Shown: piece by piece, positions 54,502 to 63,279 of the stretch | Numbering within the stretch: the stretch's first letter is position 1 | Layout of the letters: each line of letters starts with the position of its first letter | Source of the DNA: Methylobacter sp. | Lineage (GTDB): Bacteria > Pseudomonadota > Gammaproteobacteria > Methylococcales > Methylomonadaceae | Direction: 5' to 3' | DNA: 64,000 bases | Assembly: GCF_030680395.1 (NCBI RefSeq) | Contig: NZ_JAUXVR010000010.1 | Coordinates: 1 to 64,000 of the forward strand | Position numbers and translations under genes: made by a program | Notes under the pieces: model-generated | Databases searched by the model: none | Seen by the model: only the letters and a program-made list of their open reading frames with translations | What the model was told of the DNA's origin: nothing

Positions 54502-56291
54502 TATGTTTCCGACGTTACCCGCAACACTTCTTCCAGGGTTGTAATACCTTGCAGGGCTTTGACCAAGCCGTTTTCATACATCGTGGTCATGCCTTCTTCA
54601 ATAGCGAGCCTCTGAATAGCCCCGGCTTCTTCATGCGCCATAATCAATTTACGGAGCGGATCGGTCATTTGCAGAAATTCAATGATCGCCAGCCGTCCAC
54701 GGTAGCCCAAGCCCCCGCAAGACGCACAGCCGACCGGCTTGTACAAGACAATATCGCCTTCCGCGCCAGTTCCCGGCTGACTTGCGGTATATCCACCCTC
54801 CTTGGCGATATTCGAAGCAAACCGTCGTAACTTCATGCCCTCAATGATGTCCGAGGGAGGTGTATAGGGTTGCTTGCATTCAGGACACAGTTTTCTTACC
54901 AGACGTTGCGCCAATATGCCGTTGACGGTGGAAGTGAGCAGGTATTCTTCCAGCCCCATATCCAGCAACCGGGTGACACCGCCGGCCGCGTCGTTAGTAT
55001 GCAGCGTCGATAACACCAAATGCCCGGTTAACGCCGATTGCACGGCGATTCTTGCGGTCTCCAGATCGCGCATCTCGCCGATCATAATCACGTCGGGATC
55101 TTGCCGCACGATAGAACGCAACGCCGAGGCAAAGGTCAGGCCTATTTGCGGCTTGGCCTGAATCTGGTTGACCCCTTCCATCTGGTATTCCACCGGGTCT
55201 TCAACGGTGATGATTTTTCGCTCGGACGTATTGAGCTGCTTTAGCGCGGCATACATCGTGGTCGATTTTCCGCTACCGGTCGGACCGGTAATCAGGATGA
55301 TGCCGTGCGGCTGAGACAGTACCTCGATAAACTGCTGTAGATGCTTGCCGGAAAAGCCCAGCGCGGCAAAATCCAGCACCGTCGTTTCCTTGTCCAGCAA
55401 ACGGATCACCACGCTTTCGCCGTACATCGTCGGTATCGTCGAAACCCGCAAATCCAGCTCTTTGCCCAACATTTGCACCTTGATGCGGCCGTCCTGAGGC
55501 AGGCGGCGCTCGGCGATGTTCAGCTTGGCCATGATCTTGATACGTGAAATCACTGCTGCCGTCGATTTGACCGACGGCGCATCAATATCTTTCAATACGC
55601 CATCGACGCGCAGCCTGACTTTCAGGGATTGTTCAAAAGGCTCAATGTGGATGTCCGAGGCTCGGGTTTCAATCGCCCGTTGCATGATCAAATTGACCAT
55701 TTTGATCACCGGCGCTTCACTGGCCAAGTCTTTCAAATGCTCCAGATCTTCTTCGCGCAGATCATCGACGCTCAGATCGTCGGCCAGCTTGTCCGTTTGC
55801 GGGTGGCTTTCGCCATACTGCACTTCCAGCGCGGCATCAATCTCCGAAAGCAGACCGACTCTGGGGATAATGTTTTTTCCGGTCGCCAATTTTAACGCAT
55901 CAATGACAAACCGGTCTTCCGGATCCATCAAGGCAACGGTAATGTTGTTGTTGTTATTCAAACCGATAACATGATAATTTTTTAAAAAGCGCAACGGCAC
56001 GGTTTCCGGCAATTGCATTTCCAGCGGATATTGATCCGGCGCAACCTTTTCAAACCGGCCCGATTCAACAAAAGCATCGGCTACGTCCAGCTCCGAACAC
56101 AGCCCGAGCTTAACCAGTAACTGCGGCACAGTTTCCGATACCGATGTTTTTTGCACGCGCTCAACTTTTTTTAATTCTGTGACGGAAAGTTTCTGCTTAT
56201 CCTGCAAAACACTTAGCAACGATTCATATGCCATTATTCTGGAAAAGCCGGTAGGTATTGTATTAGTGTATAAAGAATAGAGTGTTAGCAT
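54501..56291 (-). CDS. gspE: Type II secretion ATPase GspE
   Basis: Cytoplasmic hexameric ATPase that drives pseudopilus assembly. 596 residues (577 if it begins at the ATG at 56234). N1/N2 domains (about 20-190), then the ATPase with Walker A GPTGSGKST, Asp box and Walker B VIMIGEMRDLET, and the zinc domain with CPEC and CASC. Between the two CxxC pairs is an insert (KEGGYTASQPGTGAEGD) encoded by a copy of a repeat. First gene of the operon. The genes F to D follow on the same strand. Confidence 0.95.
   Translation of the reverse strand: MLTLYSLYTNTIPTGFSRIMAYESLLSVLQDKQKLSVTELKKVERVQKTSVSETVPQLLVKLGLCSELDVADAFVESGRFEKVAPDQYPLEMQLPETVPLRFLKNYHVIGLNNNNNITVALMDPEDRFVIDALKLATGKNIIPRVGLLSEIDAALEVQYGESHPQTDKLADDLSVDDLREEDLEHLKDLASEAPVIKMVNLIMQRAIETRASDIHIEPFEQSLKVRLRVDGVLKDIDAPSVKSTAAVISRIKIMAKLNIAERRLPQDGRIKVQMLGKELDLRVSTIPTMYGESVVIRLLDKETTVLDFAALGFSGKHLQQFIEVLSQPHGIILITGPTGSGKSTTMYAALKQLNTSERKIITVEDPVEYQMEGVNQIQAKPQIGLTFASALRSIVRQDPDVIMIGEMRDLETARIAVQSALTGHLVLSTLHTNDAAGGVTRLLDMGLEEYLLTSTVNGILAQRLVRKLCPECKQPYTPPSDIIEGMKLRRFASNIAKEGGYTASQPGTGAEGDIVLYKPVGCASCGGLGYRGRLAIIEFLQMTDPLRKLIMAHEEAGAIQRLAIEEGMTTMYENGLVKALQGITTLEEVLRVTSET
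54753..54809. mobile_element. Short mobile-like repeat inside gspE
   Basis: Read on the minus strand it gives CCAAGGAGGGTGGATATACC and GCAAGTCAGCCGGGAACTGG, aligning with the copy in waaC. It is bounded by AATATCGCC and GGCGATATT, a 9-bp inverted repeat. The gene remains open. Confidence 0.65.
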
Positions 56292-56959
56292 TATCCAATC
56301 AATAGGCGTTACTACCTATCAAATGAACCTGCTATTTAGAGGAATACTCGATATTAAAATCTCAGGTATCTTTTAATTCCAAGTGATTCTCTTTGGGATT
56401 AAAGCTTTCTGTTTTTAGCTTGGACTGTCTTGTTGTGGAGCCAAAACCCTGTTTTTTGTTCATAACGACCATAAAAAATTTGCCTGCTCTGATGCCTTAG
56501 TCGAATAATATTTATATAGATTAATGATTAAGTCCGGCTTAAGCGCATTGTTGATACCAAAACGCGCCACCTGTCCCTGTCCCATCTTGCGTCTCTTATC
56601 CGAACGGATATTTCCAACTTTTCCGCGCATTACCGGGCCTGGTTTTGTGCCGTCTCCGGGAAAAAATCCGGTATTATCGTCAGGGTTATCATCGAATCCA
56701 AAGAACGACGTCAGGTTACATTACTGCAAAAGAAAAAGTAATCTGATCAATCTGCCCCCTTTTACCCTTCAAATAAACAAACACGTACGCTTGTTGAAAT
56801 TGCCGCGCAGCCGGCAAGTAGACTTGACAAGCCATAATCAGAGGGCGTAAAAATCAAGCTCTCGCGTCATTACGCTCCGTTAGGGTAATGATCGTTTACT
56901 GGATACGTAGGTCACCCGATAATCCGGTGACTGTTCAAACAGTTAAGGAGAAAGCGATC
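56292..56959. other. Intergenic region between gspE and the epimerase fusion
   Basis: 668 bp. Nothing here looks coding; the plus-strand frame at 56524-56850 has poor composition. Both flanking genes are divergent, so their promoters should lie here. No clear boxes or repeats were recognised. Confidence 0.35.
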
Positions 56960-59467
56960 ATGAGTAAAAAAGACGACATCGTTTTGCGAAGAAACGAAGA
57001 CCCGATAAAAGAAAAAACTGTCGGTGCCGCAAAAGACATCCTATTAATTACCGGCATCGGCGGCTTCCTCGGGCTTTCACTCAGCAAAGCACTGGCACAA
57101 GATTATTGTGTAGTCGGTTTAGATCGGGAATCCGATTGCGCAAAATATCCTGATTGCATTCCCTGCGATTTAACCTCGGACAGTTCGGTCGGAAAGGCCA
57201 TGGACACGTTGCGAAAGCGCTTCGGCAAACGCTTCATCTCGGTCATACACTTGTCCGGTTATTATGATTTCACCGGCGAACCTAATCCGCTCTATGAAGA
57301 GGTCAATGTCAAAGGCACCCGCCGCCTGCTACAGGCTCTGCAAGACTTCGAGATCGAACAGTTCATTTATGCCAGCACCATGCTGGTTCACGCTCCCACC
57401 GAACCCGGCGTACCGATCACCGAAGATTGGCCGTTACAGCCCAAGTGGGCCTATCCGCAGTCAAAGCTTGAGACGGAGCACGTCGTCCAAAACGAGCATG
57501 GCGCCATCCACTATGTGCTGCCCCGCATCGCAGGCGTATACACGGATCATGTCCAGCCGCCCACACTGGCGCATCAGATACAGCGGATTTACGAACGCCA
57601 GTTTACCAGCCGTGTGTTCGCCGGCGATATCTCGCACGGGCAAGCGTTTATTCATATCGACGACCTGATTGACGCTGTCGTCTGTATCGTCCGGCGGCGT
57701 AATGAATTACCTGCTGAAACCCCATTGCTGCTGGGTGAACCATCGACGATGGGCTATGAAGCGCTGCAAAATGAACTTGGGTTTCTGATTCACGGCGAAA
57801 CATGGGCAACGGAAACGCTGCCGAAAATGTTTGCCAAAGTCGGCGCTCATTTGCAAGAGCACATGGAGATTGTTATCCCGGATTCTATCGACAAAGGCGA
57901 AAAACCTTTTATCAAGCCGTTTATGGTTGACCTGGCTGATGATCATTATGAGCTGGATATATCCAGGGCTCGTCAGCTGCTGGATTGGGAACCGAAACAT
58001 TCGCTACGCGACGCCCTGCCGTCGATTATCAAAGAGCTCAAAACCGACCCCTTGGGCTGGTATAAGCGCAATAGACTGACGCCGCCCGAATGGGTCGAAA
58101 CCATGATCGCACAGACTGAGTCTGCCGATCATTTCATCGAAGCCTATAACCAATCGTTGCGCGATGAGCGGCGGCAAAATCTTTGGGCGCATTTTCTCAA
58201 CATGAGCATGGGTACCTGGCTGATGACCAGTCCGCCCATTTTGGGTTATCAGGACCGGGCCATGATAATCAACGATCTGGCAAGCGGCGCCCTGGTGTTT
58301 CTGTTCGGAGCGCTGTCGCTGTCGCCGCGCATGGCCTGGGCGCGTATCGCTAACGCAGCGGTAGGGCTGTGGCTATTGTTCGCGCCCCTGGTGTTCTGGA
58401 CGCCAAGCGCTTCGGCTTATCTGAACGATACTTTGGCAGGTTTCCTGGTGATCGGCTTCGCAATTCTGTCGCGCCCCATGCCCGGCATCGGCCTTGTGGC
58501 ACGTATGGCCGGTCCCGACGTCCCGCCTGGCTGGGATTACTGCCCGTCGTCGTGGACCCAGCGCATACCGATCATCTTCCTGGCATTCATAGGGTTTTAT
58601 ATATCCCGCTATCTTGCTGCCTACCAATTGGGGCATATCGGAAACGTCTGGGATCCCTATTTCGGCGATGGCACTGAACGCATCATCACTTCCGATATAT
58701 CAAAAGCATGGCCGGTTCCCGACGCCGGTCTCGGCGCTGTGACTTATGCACTGGAGATACTCACCGGCATTATAGGAGGCCGCGATCGCTGGCGCACCAT
58801 GCCCTGGCTGGTGGTTCTGTTCGGCGTGATGATTGTGCCCTTGGGCATCGTCAGCATCTTCTTCATCATCATCCAGCCCATTCTGATCGGAACCTGGTGC
58901 ACACTGTGCCTGATTGCTGCTGCGGCAATGCTCATCCAGATTCCTTACTCTGTCGATGAACTGGTTGCCACCGGCCAGTTTCTGGCGGAACGCCGACGCA
59001 AAGGCAAGTCGGTTATCCTGGCCTTCTTGCGCGGCGACACCATGGAAGGCGGTCGCAAAATGGAGGCTGAGAATTTTGAAAAGTCGCCTTGGACTGTGCT
59101 CAAGGACATGCTCGGCGGCGGCGTCAATGTTCCTTGGTCGTTGGTTTTAAGTATGGCCATCGGGGTTTGGTTAATGTGCACCCGGCTGATTTTCGCTACC
59201 CAAGGCGAGCAGGCAAACAGCGATCATTTGATCGGTGCTCTGGTCATTACGGTTGCTATTACCGCGCTGGCGGAATCCGCCCGCCCTGCACGCTTTATCA
59301 ATATACTGTTGGCTATTCCTCTAATGACCGCTCCCTGGATGCTCGACGGCGGCAGCCTTGGCGCCGATTGGGCTGGCCTCGTGGCAGGTTTGCTGCTAAT
59401 TCTCTTGAGCATACCTCGCGGCAAGATCGAGAACCGCTACGGGGACTGGAGCCGGTATCTGGTTTAA
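56960..59467 (+). CDS. Epimerase / SPW-repeat / VKOR-like fusion membrane protein
   Basis: 835 residues from the ATG at 56960, with AAGGAG nine bases upstream. The first 350 residues are an NAD-dependent epimerase (TGIGGFLG near 32, YASTMLVH, YPQSK). From about 415 on it is membrane-bound: an SPW-type repeat (GTWLMTSPPILGY and NDLASGALVFLFGAL), then a VKOR-like helical part with the redox motif CTLC (residues 647-650), and a second SPW-type repeat (GVWLMCTRLIF). The second cysteine pair usual in VKOR is not seen in the SDISKAWPVPDAGLG loop. Possibly a thiol-redox or lipid-linked sugar enzyme; substrate unknown. Confidence 0.82.
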   Translation: MSKKDDIVLRRNEDPIKEKTVGAAKDILLITGIGGFLGLSLSKALAQDYCVVGLDRESDCAKYPDCIPCDLTSDSSVGKAMDTLRKRFGKRFISVIHLSGYYDFTGEPNPLYEEVNVKGTRRLLQALQDFEIEQFIYASTMLVHAPTEPGVPITEDWPLQPKWAYPQSKLETEHVVQNEHGAIHYVLPRIAGVYTDHVQPPTLAHQIQRIYERQFTSRVFAGDISHGQAFIHIDDLIDAVVCIVRRRNELPAETPLLLGEPSTMGYEALQNELGFLIHGETWATETLPKMFAKVGAHLQEHMEIVIPDSIDKGEKPFIKPFMVDLADDHYELDISRARQLLDWEPKHSLRDALPSIIKELKTDPLGWYKRNRLTPPEWVETMIAQTESADHFIEAYNQSLRDERRQNLWAHFLNMSMGTWLMTSPPILGYQDRAMIINDLASGALVFLFGALSLSPRMAWARIANAAVGLWLLFAPLVFWTPSASAYLNDTLAGFLVIGFAILSRPMPGIGLVARMAGPDVPPGWDYCPSSWTQRIPIIFLAFIGFYISRYLAAYQLGHIGNVWDPYFGDGTERIITSDISKAWPVPDAGLGAVTYALEILTGIIGGRDRWRTMPWLVVLFGVMIVPLGIVSIFFIIIQPILIGTWCTLCLIAAAAMLIQIPYSVDELVATGQFLAERRRKGKSVILAFLRGDTMEGGRKMEAENFEKSPWTVLKDMLGGGVNVPWSLVLSMAIGVWLMCTRLIFATQGEQANSDHLIGALVITVAITALAESARPARFINILLAIPLMTAPWMLDGGSLGADWAGLVAGLLLILLSIPRGKIENRYGDWSRYLV

Positions 59468-59566
59468 GCGGGGGCTTCGGCGATTGTTTCAGTAATTCAG
59501 GGATAATCGTCGGTGCAGGGAATTTTAATCTTTACCCCGCATGAGACTGGCAAGCGAATCCGGTCA

Positions 59567-59819
59567 TGAGGTATCCCCACAAATTTCCCAAGCTCGTCGT
59601 TCCGGCAGGGATGCCGGAATCCAGTGCCATGGATGGTATAACTTTGGTGACTTTCCAGGTGCTTAATAAAAGCGAGTGGTATTTTAAAGTTTCACATCCT
59701 TGTGACTGGATACTGGCATCCCTGCCAGCATGACGACTTTTCGGCTATGTTGTATAAATTGAATGCGCAAAATATCAAAAACCGATTGTTTTATAAACTT
59801 ATTTTATGGGGATACCTCA
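59567..59819. mobile_element. MITE-like element, copy 2 (253 bp, intact ends)
   Basis: Perfect 13-bp terminal inverted repeats: TGAGGTATCCCCA (59567-59579) and TGGGGATACCTCA (59807-59819). A 10-bp direct repeat GAATCCGGTC flanks it (59556-59565 and 59820-59829), the expected target-site duplication. The interior is non-coding and includes the CCGGCAGGGAT palindrome. It is the undisturbed form of the copy at 32821. Confidence 0.92.
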
Positions 59820-59933
59820 GAATCCGGTCTATATGAAATGCCGGGCATAAAAAATCATGCCCGATTTACCCGGCTGGCAACAGCCTCTCATAGTAAGGCC
59901 GCTTGCTGCGGCACACTGTTATGCTGCTCCTGC

Positions 59934-60050
59934 ATAAGCCATAGGACATGGTAAAAGCTTCCGCTCCACCCTTAATACCTACATTCATGTAGGCAATGCA
60001 GATATTGACAACGCCATGGATGGCGGGGAATAGAATAATGCAGGAGCAAA
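59934..60050. repeat. CATGGATG-superfamily repeat, inverted pair
   Basis: GCTCCTGCAT near 59936 faces ATGCAGGAGC near 60038. In between are CCTACATTCATGTAGG and GCCATGGATGGC. It follows MITE copy 2 and precedes the small membrane protein gene. Confidence 0.65.
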
Positions 60051-60121
60051 TACTTTCGATGCAACCGTAGCAGCGAATCTACGCTACGCCTTACCACTTT
60101 AAAACCTGATTGGAGGTATGT

Positions 60122-60457
60122 ATGTTCTCGTTCTTTGCACATCTAATTTTATCAGCAGGCATGTTGCTGCTCATGGCCCATTTCGTCCGCGGCGTTCAGG
60201 TGGAGGGCTGGGGGGCCGCGCTCATTGGCGCGGTGGTTCTCGGTTTCGTGAATGCCGTCGTCCGACCGGTCATGGTTTTTCTTACCTTGCCACTCACGGT
60301 TATCAGCTTCGGGCTCTTTCTGCTGGTGATCAACGCGCTCATGCTTTGGTTGATGGCGGCACTGGTTCCGGGCATCCGTGTTCAAGGATTTTGGCCCGCA
60401 TTGATGGGAAGCCTGGTACTCACGTTACTCAATCTTGCCGTTGAACTTTTCACATAG
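60122..60457 (+). CDS. Small four-helix membrane protein, phage-holin-like family
   Basis: 111 residues from the ATG at 60122 with GGAGGT upstream; a TTG at 60110 is unlikely. Four hydrophobic segments (about 4-22, 28-48, 55-78, 88-110), with GFVNAVVRPVMVFLTLPLTVISFGLFLLVINALMLWL, matches the family described as 4-TMS phage holin superfamily IV. Such proteins are mostly chromosomal and of unknown role; no phage genes are near. Confidence 0.85.
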   Translation: MFSFFAHLILSAGMLLLMAHFVRGVQVEGWGAALIGAVVLGFVNAVVRPVMVFLTLPLTVISFGLFLLVINALMLWLMAALVPGIRVQGFWPALMGSLVLTLLNLAVELFT

Positions 60458-60830
60458 CTCCTTAGACCGGGCAACAGTTTTTCGTTGCCCGACGTTCCGG
60501 CGCTTGGCAATCGGATAGGGTGATAAATGTCGAGTATAAGCAGCATGCCTGACCGACTGAGTGGACTATGTTTTTTGTCATGCGCATGATTCAGAGCGTT
60601 TATAAACATCACTCGGGCTGTTACCCCAAGTCAGGAGCTTTCCAGCCCGGCCGTTTCCTTTTACCGGCCGAGAGCCGGAGCTTCAACACAAGGCGCGTAG
60701 CGGAGCGATCGGATTTTACTTTTAAATTTATTACACATTCAAACGCCTACATTTTAAATTAAGCGTGATAAGTAAAATAATTTATAAGAGATTTCTGGCG
60801 TAGCGCGATTGCCCTGAAGTTCTTCTTTAT
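60458..60830. other. Intergenic region with a weak hairpin
   Basis: CGGGCAAC (60468-60475) pairs with GTTGCCCG (60484-60491) just after the small membrane protein gene, without a T-run behind it. The rest shows no credible coding frame. Confidence 0.4.
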
Positions 60831-61880
60831 TCATGTCGACAACAAAGACCTCGCCTGCTCAATAATCGCCTGTTCATCAATATCCTTAATCGAATAATCC
60901 TGCTTGTTGAGTTTATATGGATTAACGATTGAAGCGGACTTAATCACCTTGTTGATGTCGGTCTGGTAAACCCGGCTGACCGGCGTCGGGCCGAAGATGG
61001 TGATTGACGGCCTGTTTAATCCCCAGGCCATGTGGGTCGGGCCGGTATCGTTGCCGATCAGTAGATCGGCCTTGGCTATCAACGCTTTAAGGCTGTTCAA
61101 ATCCAGTTTGGGCATGACTTTGATCCGCTCGGATTGCGTCGCCATCCACTCTGCGGCGACTTTTTCCTGCTCGCTGCCCCAGATGACCAGGCAGTTTTGC
61201 TGCAAGGCCTCTGCTATTTTGACAAACTTGGCGGCCGGATAATTGCGGCTGTCCCAGGTTGAACCGATCACCAGCACAATATTGCTCCGGTCTTTTGACA
61301 GGAAATCGTATATGTGCGGGTCTTCGTTGTTAAAAAACAAAAACGGCTGTTTGTTAAGGATGTGCTCTGTGGTGATGTTAATGCCTAAAGGGCTGGACAA
61401 TATCAACGCATTTCTGTCGATGGTGTTGGCATCGTATGCGCAGGCCACTTTGACATCGTAAAACCATGATGCGGCTTTTTCCCTGATCGAATCGGCATCG
61501 AATCCGGCGATGCGTGTTCCTCGCCGCGCCGGTTCCCGACTGGCTTGCGGCATGCACACCCTCCATGGCGATACCAGTTTGGCGGTGACCGCCGATTTAA
61601 TCAGCCCCTGGGCATCAATCACCAGGTCATAGTTATTGCTTGCATGGCTGCGTATCTTTTTAAGCTGCGCAACTATACCGGCCTTGTTGGTTTTCAAGGC
61701 TTTCAGGTTAACCGTCAGAATGTTATCGATGTCGGGATTGTTTTTTAAAACTTCGGAGAAGCGTTCTTCAACGATCCAGTCGATCTGAATTTCCGGGGAA
61801 TGCGCCTTGATAAACTGCAACGCAACCATCGCATGAACGATGTCTCCCAGAGCCGAGAGTTTTACGATCGCAATTTTCAC
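60831..61880 (-). CDS. waaC: LPS heptosyltransferase I
   Basis: Adds the first heptose to Kdo2-lipid A. 349 residues, family GT9. N-terminal KIAIVKLSALGDIVHAM contains the catalytic Asp; the C-terminal DTGPTHMAWGLNRPSITIFGPTPVSRVYQT is the ADP-heptose site. Around residues 104-118 an insert (WRVCMPQASREPARR) breaks the usual LVS-GTRIAGFD run and is encoded by the short mobile-like repeat. The gene is still in frame. ATGA overlap with waaF, which comes first. Confidence 0.92.
   Translation of the reverse strand: MKIAIVKLSALGDIVHAMVALQFIKAHSPEIQIDWIVEERFSEVLKNNPDIDNILTVNLKALKTNKAGIVAQLKKIRSHASNNYDLVIDAQGLIKSAVTAKLVSPWRVCMPQASREPARRGTRIAGFDADSIREKAASWFYDVKVACAYDANTIDRNALILSSPLGINITTEHILNKQPFLFFNNEDPHIYDFLSKDRSNIVLVIGSTWDSRNYPAAKFVKIAEALQQNCLVIWGSEQEKVAAEWMATQSERIKVMPKLDLNSLKALIAKADLLIGNDTGPTHMAWGLNRPSITIFGPTPVSRVYQTDINKVIKSASIVNPYKLNKQDYSIKDIDEQAIIEQARSLLST
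61520..61572. mobile_element. Short mobile-like repeat inside waaC
   Basis: On the minus strand it reads ATCGCCATGGAGGGTGTGC, then ATGCCGCAAGCCAGTCGGG and AACCGGCGCGGCG. Bases 61521-61547 are identical to 51577-51603 in gspJ. Flanked by ATCGCC on both sides. Confidence 0.75.
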
Positions 61881-62980
61881 TTACGCCCTGACTGGGTAAC
61901 TGTTATATATTCAAGCACTTGATCCGGCGTGATACCGGTCAGGCAATGGCTATGCCCTAAGGGGCATTCGCGCTTGAAGCAGGGCGCGCAATCGAGGTTC
62001 AACGAGATAATCCGGGCCTTGTCGTTCAGCGGCGGCGTAAAGCCCGGATCCGATGAGCCGTAAATGGCGATGATTTTTTTGTCCAACGCGGCGGCGACAT
62101 GCATCAGGCCGGAATCGTTGCTCACTACGGTATTAGCCAGCGACATCAAATCGACCGCCTCGGCCAATGAGGTTCTGCCGGTAAAGTCGGTACAAAATCC
62201 TGAGGCTTCTCTGTTGATTTGTGCGGCGTCGGCTTTATCCTTATCGGAGCCGAACAGCCAAACCTGCCAGCCCTGGTCGATTTTATGCCGGGCGACTTCG
62301 GCGTAATACTCGATCGGCCAGCGCTTTGCCGGGCCGTACTCGGCACCGGGGCATAAGGCCAGGATTTTTATCGCCATGGATGGTGTGTATGCCGTAAGTC
62401 TGTCGGGAGCAGACTCGGCGGCTGATGGTGTTAATTTGAATTTATCGATGACTGCCTGTTGCCGGTCTTTGCTGATCGTTAGCGCAGGCTTTGGGCATAC
62501 CGGCGGCAGAGCTGCATCAACTGGCAGACCCAACGCGACGAAACGCTGCACAGTCATGGTCAGCAGGCTTTTATCCAGCTTTCTGGCATCGTTAAGCAGT
62601 CCCCAGCGGCATTCGCCGATATACCCGGTACGGACGGGAATATTGGCGAAGAAAGGAGGTAATGCCGACTTCCATGAGTTCGGCAGCAGGATGGCTTGGT
62701 CGTAGCTTTCCGAACGCAGGCTCAAGCCCAGTTTGATGCGCTCCATCAGGCCAAGCTTACCGCGCGGTAATGGCATGGCGATAGCTTTGGTCACTTCGGG
62801 CATTCTTTCCAGCAGGGATAATGTCCATGACGGAGCCAGTACGTCAATCCGGCAATTCGGGTGGGTATTTTTCAAGGCGATAAACAGGCTTTGCGCCATC
62901 ACCATATCGCCGACCCAGGAGGGACCGACGACTAAGATTTTTTTTGTGCCGTTGGGGGCATTTGTATTTACGCTAGTCAT
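61877..62980 (-). CDS. waaF: LPS heptosyltransferase II
   Basis: Adds the second heptose of the inner core. 367 residues. KILVVGPSWVGDMVMAQSLF at the N-terminus and LALCPGAEYGPAKRWP plus NDSGLMHVAAALDKKIIAIYGSSDPGFTPP are family hallmarks. Around 187-203 an insert (SAAESAPDRLTAYTPSMA) is encoded by a repeat in the opposite orientation to that in waaC. With ilvE upstream, the order ilvE-waaF-waaC is known from other gammaproteobacteria. Confidence 0.94.
   Translation of the reverse strand: MTSVNTNAPNGTKKILVVGPSWVGDMVMAQSLFIALKNTHPNCRIDVLAPSWTLSLLERMPEVTKAIAMPLPRGKLGLMERIKLGLSLRSESYDQAILLPNSWKSALPPFFANIPVRTGYIGECRWGLLNDARKLDKSLLTMTVQRFVALGLPVDAALPPVCPKPALTISKDRQQAVIDKFKLTPSAAESAPDRLTAYTPSMAIKILALCPGAEYGPAKRWPIEYYAEVARHKIDQGWQVWLFGSDKDKADAAQINREASGFCTDFTGRTSLAEAVDLMSLANTVVSNDSGLMHVAAALDKKIIAIYGSSDPGFTPPLNDKARIISLNLDCAPCFKRECPLGHSHCLTGITPDQVLEYITVTQSGRK
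62370..62425. mobile_element. Short mobile-like repeat inside waaF (inverted orientation)
   Basis: The plus strand reads TCGCCATGGATGGTGTGTAT, then GCCGTAAGTCTGTCGGGAGC and AGACTCGGCGG. This aligns with the minus-strand copy in waaC, so the element here is reversed relative to the gene. Confidence 0.65.
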
Positions 62981-62986
62981 TTCGCC

Positions 62987-63169
62987 GTCATTCCGGCAGG
63001 TATTAAAAACAGATCAAAGAGTGTCTTCATGTAGCTAAAAACGGTTAGCGAAATCTGAAGTTACCATCCATGGCAACTGGATCCCGGCACAAATCTGTCT
63101 GGAACAGATTTGCATTAACTCGAAGGACGTCAGGCAGGATAGCCTGACGTGATTCCCTGCCGAGATGAC
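62987..63169. repeat. CCGGCAGGGAT-family palindrome, second copy
   Basis: The left arm GTCATTCCGGCAGG and the right arm GATTCCCTGCCGAGATGAC are imperfect. The middle has CCATCCATGGCAACTGGATC as in the copy at 20824, plus extra hairpins (CAAATCTG/CAGATTTG and CGTCAGGC/GCCTGACG). Confidence 0.65.
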
Positions 63170-63198
63170 GCGTTGTTGAAATACCGACGCCTTGCTTT

Positions 63199-63264
63199 TT
63201 CACCACGAAGATCACGAAGAAAGAAACATAAAACTTCGTGATCTTCGTGTCTTCGTGGTTAAAT
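63199..63264. repeat. CACCACGAAG palindrome (copy D)
   Basis: TTCACCACGAAGATCACGAAG pairs with CTTCGTGATCTTCGTG and CTTCGTGGTTAA around an A-rich loop. It lies 16 bp past the ilvE stop. Confidence 0.8.
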
Positions 63265-63279
63265 TTTTTAATCCAATTA

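Noticed and set aside
56524-56850. Open frame of 108 codons in the gspE/epimerase gap
   Set aside because: Proline- and basic-rich sequence without hydrophobic core or motif and no ribosome site; it looks like random translation.
60122-60457. Prophage marker from the holin-like gene
   Set aside because: The family is common as a lone chromosomal membrane protein, and no other phage gene is in the region.
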